Below, one piece after another: positions 15,419 to 15,919 of a DNA stretch of 15,919 bases. The stretch's first letter is position 1, and each line of letters starts with the position of its first letter. The position numbers were made by a program, and so were the translations under genes. The stretch comes from an uncultured Clostridia bacterium (GTDB taxonomy: Bacteria > Bacillota > Clostridia > TANB77 > CAG-508), in NCBI GenBank assembly GCA_934149005.1, contig CAKPDN010000018.1:1-15919 (forward strand), written 5' to 3'. The notes beneath the pieces were generated by a model that had not been told where the DNA came from, made no database searches, and saw only the letters and a program-made list of their open reading frames with translations.

Positions 15419-15447
15419 AGTATAACATAAATTGGTTAAAATTTCAA
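15419..15447 (-). promoter_or_regulatory. trpS promoter, sigma-A type with extended -10
   Basis: On the minus strand TTGAAA (15442-15447), a 17-base spacer and TATACT (15419-15424) with TG one base before it. It lies just downstream of the previous gene's terminator and about 42 bases before the trpS ATG. It probably drives trpS and, with readthrough at the REP units, obg and lysS. No tryptophan T-box leader fits in this short space. Confidence 0.8.
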
Positions 15448-15469
15448 ATAAATATGCTAATAATTTTAA

Positions 15470-15496
15470 AAAAGCAAGAAAATTTTTCTTGCTTTT
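15470..15496 (-). terminator. Rho-independent terminator of the edge gene
   Basis: AAAAGCAAGAAAA (15470-15482) is complementary to TTTTCTTGCTTTT (15484-15496). The effective stem is about nine pairs with an A/T loop, and on the minus strand it runs into six T residues. It begins about 20 bases after the stop at 15518 and separates that gene from trpS. Confidence 0.85.
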
Positions 15497-15517
15497 AAAT
15501 TTGTTATTCAATTTATT

Positions 15518-15919
15518 TTATTCTTGATGATTTACATCATATTTTAATTCATAAATATCATAAGTTGTTTTTAATTTTTCATTTGAACTCATATATGAAT
15601 CTTTGCCATAATATACTACATACCACCAATCATTTCCAATGTTTTTCCAATTACTTCCTCCCCAATATCCACTAGCTGTTAAAAACGTAAAATATGGATT
15701 ATCTTTACTTTTACATACAACATTCCATTGTTTTACATCTTTTTGTACGAAAAATGTTGTCTTTCCTTCAGATGCTTTTGAACATGTTGTTTCTACTCCA
15801 TCAAATGCTTCTGTACTCAGTGCATCAGTTGCTGTACATTGCTTTGTTTTATTTAATCCATACTCAATGTAATTTTCATCATCTGGCATTGTATATTTTA
15901 CATTAACCATTCCATTTGT
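15518..15919 (-). CDS. hypothetical protein, 5' end outside the window
   Basis: The frame is open to the window edge. The first in-frame ATG (15910) has no ribosome binding site in the few visible bases, and the codons before it read Thr-Asn-Gly, so this is probably the C-terminal part of a longer protein. The visible 134 residues contain three cysteines (KQCTATD, TTCSKAS, VVCKSKD) and an aromatic-rich stretch, GYWGGSNWKN to WWYVVYYGKD. The three cysteines and the tryptophan and tyrosine content recall extracellular or pilin-like domains, but I do not recognise the family and the N-terminus that would show a signal is missing. A good terminator follows. Confidence 0.6.
   Translation of the reverse strand, partial: TNGMVNVKYTMPDDENYIEYGLNKTKQCTATDALSTEAFDGVETTCSKASEGKTTFFVQKDVKQWNVVCKSKDNPYFTFLTASGYWGGSNWKNIGNDWWYVVYYGKDSYMSSNEKLKTTYDIYELKYDVNHQE

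Overview
The window is chromosomal DNA from a low-GC Bacillota, most likely an uncultured or gut-type member of the Clostridia. The evidence is very AT-rich DNA and codons, strong AGGAGG-type ribosome binding sites, DnaE alongside ordinary housekeeping genes, a SleB-type spore cortex hydrolase, and a tryptophanyl-tRNA synthetase with a likely iron-sulfur motif. No rRNA, tRNA, CRISPR array, phage or conventional IS transposase gene was found. All genes but one lie on the minus strand.

Layout from right to left, the direction of transcription: a truncated unknown gene with cysteines (15518-15919) ends at a terminator. A strong promoter then drives trpS, followed by obg (broken by a 2-base insertion), lysS, a class III Fic adenylyltransferase gene, an M50 site-2-type protease gene and tsaD. 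Spacing from lysS to the M50 gene is tight, which suggests one transcription unit. A lone plus-strand small gene (8640-8915) with its own promoter meets tsaD at a convergent hairpin. Next come a metallophosphoesterase gene, a sleB-like gene, an unknown 104-residue gene with a structured leader, a 569-bp gap holding a 417-bp foldback element and the dnaE promoter, then dnaE, yebC and rlmD.

Most genes serve the core machinery: aminoacyl-tRNA supply (trpS, lysS), tRNA t6A synthesis (tsaD), ribosome maturation and modification (obg, rlmD), translation or transcription control (yebC) and replication (dnaE). The Fic enzyme, membrane protease, phosphoesterase and SleB-like hydrolase are accessory.

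The unusual part is in the intergenic DNA. Five gene junctions (trpS/obg, obg/lysS, M50/tsaD, dnaE/yebC, yebC/rlmD) carry short GC-rich imperfect palindromes that begin 0-6 bases after, or overlap, the upstream stop codon. Where the downstream gene follows closely, they end just before its ribosome binding site. Two are head-to-head inverted pairs whose arms match each other, resembling REPINs. A much larger foldback element upstream of dnaE has 58-bp arms with a similar core. No REP-associated transposase (RAYT) gene is in the window, so the mobilising enzyme would have to be elsewhere.
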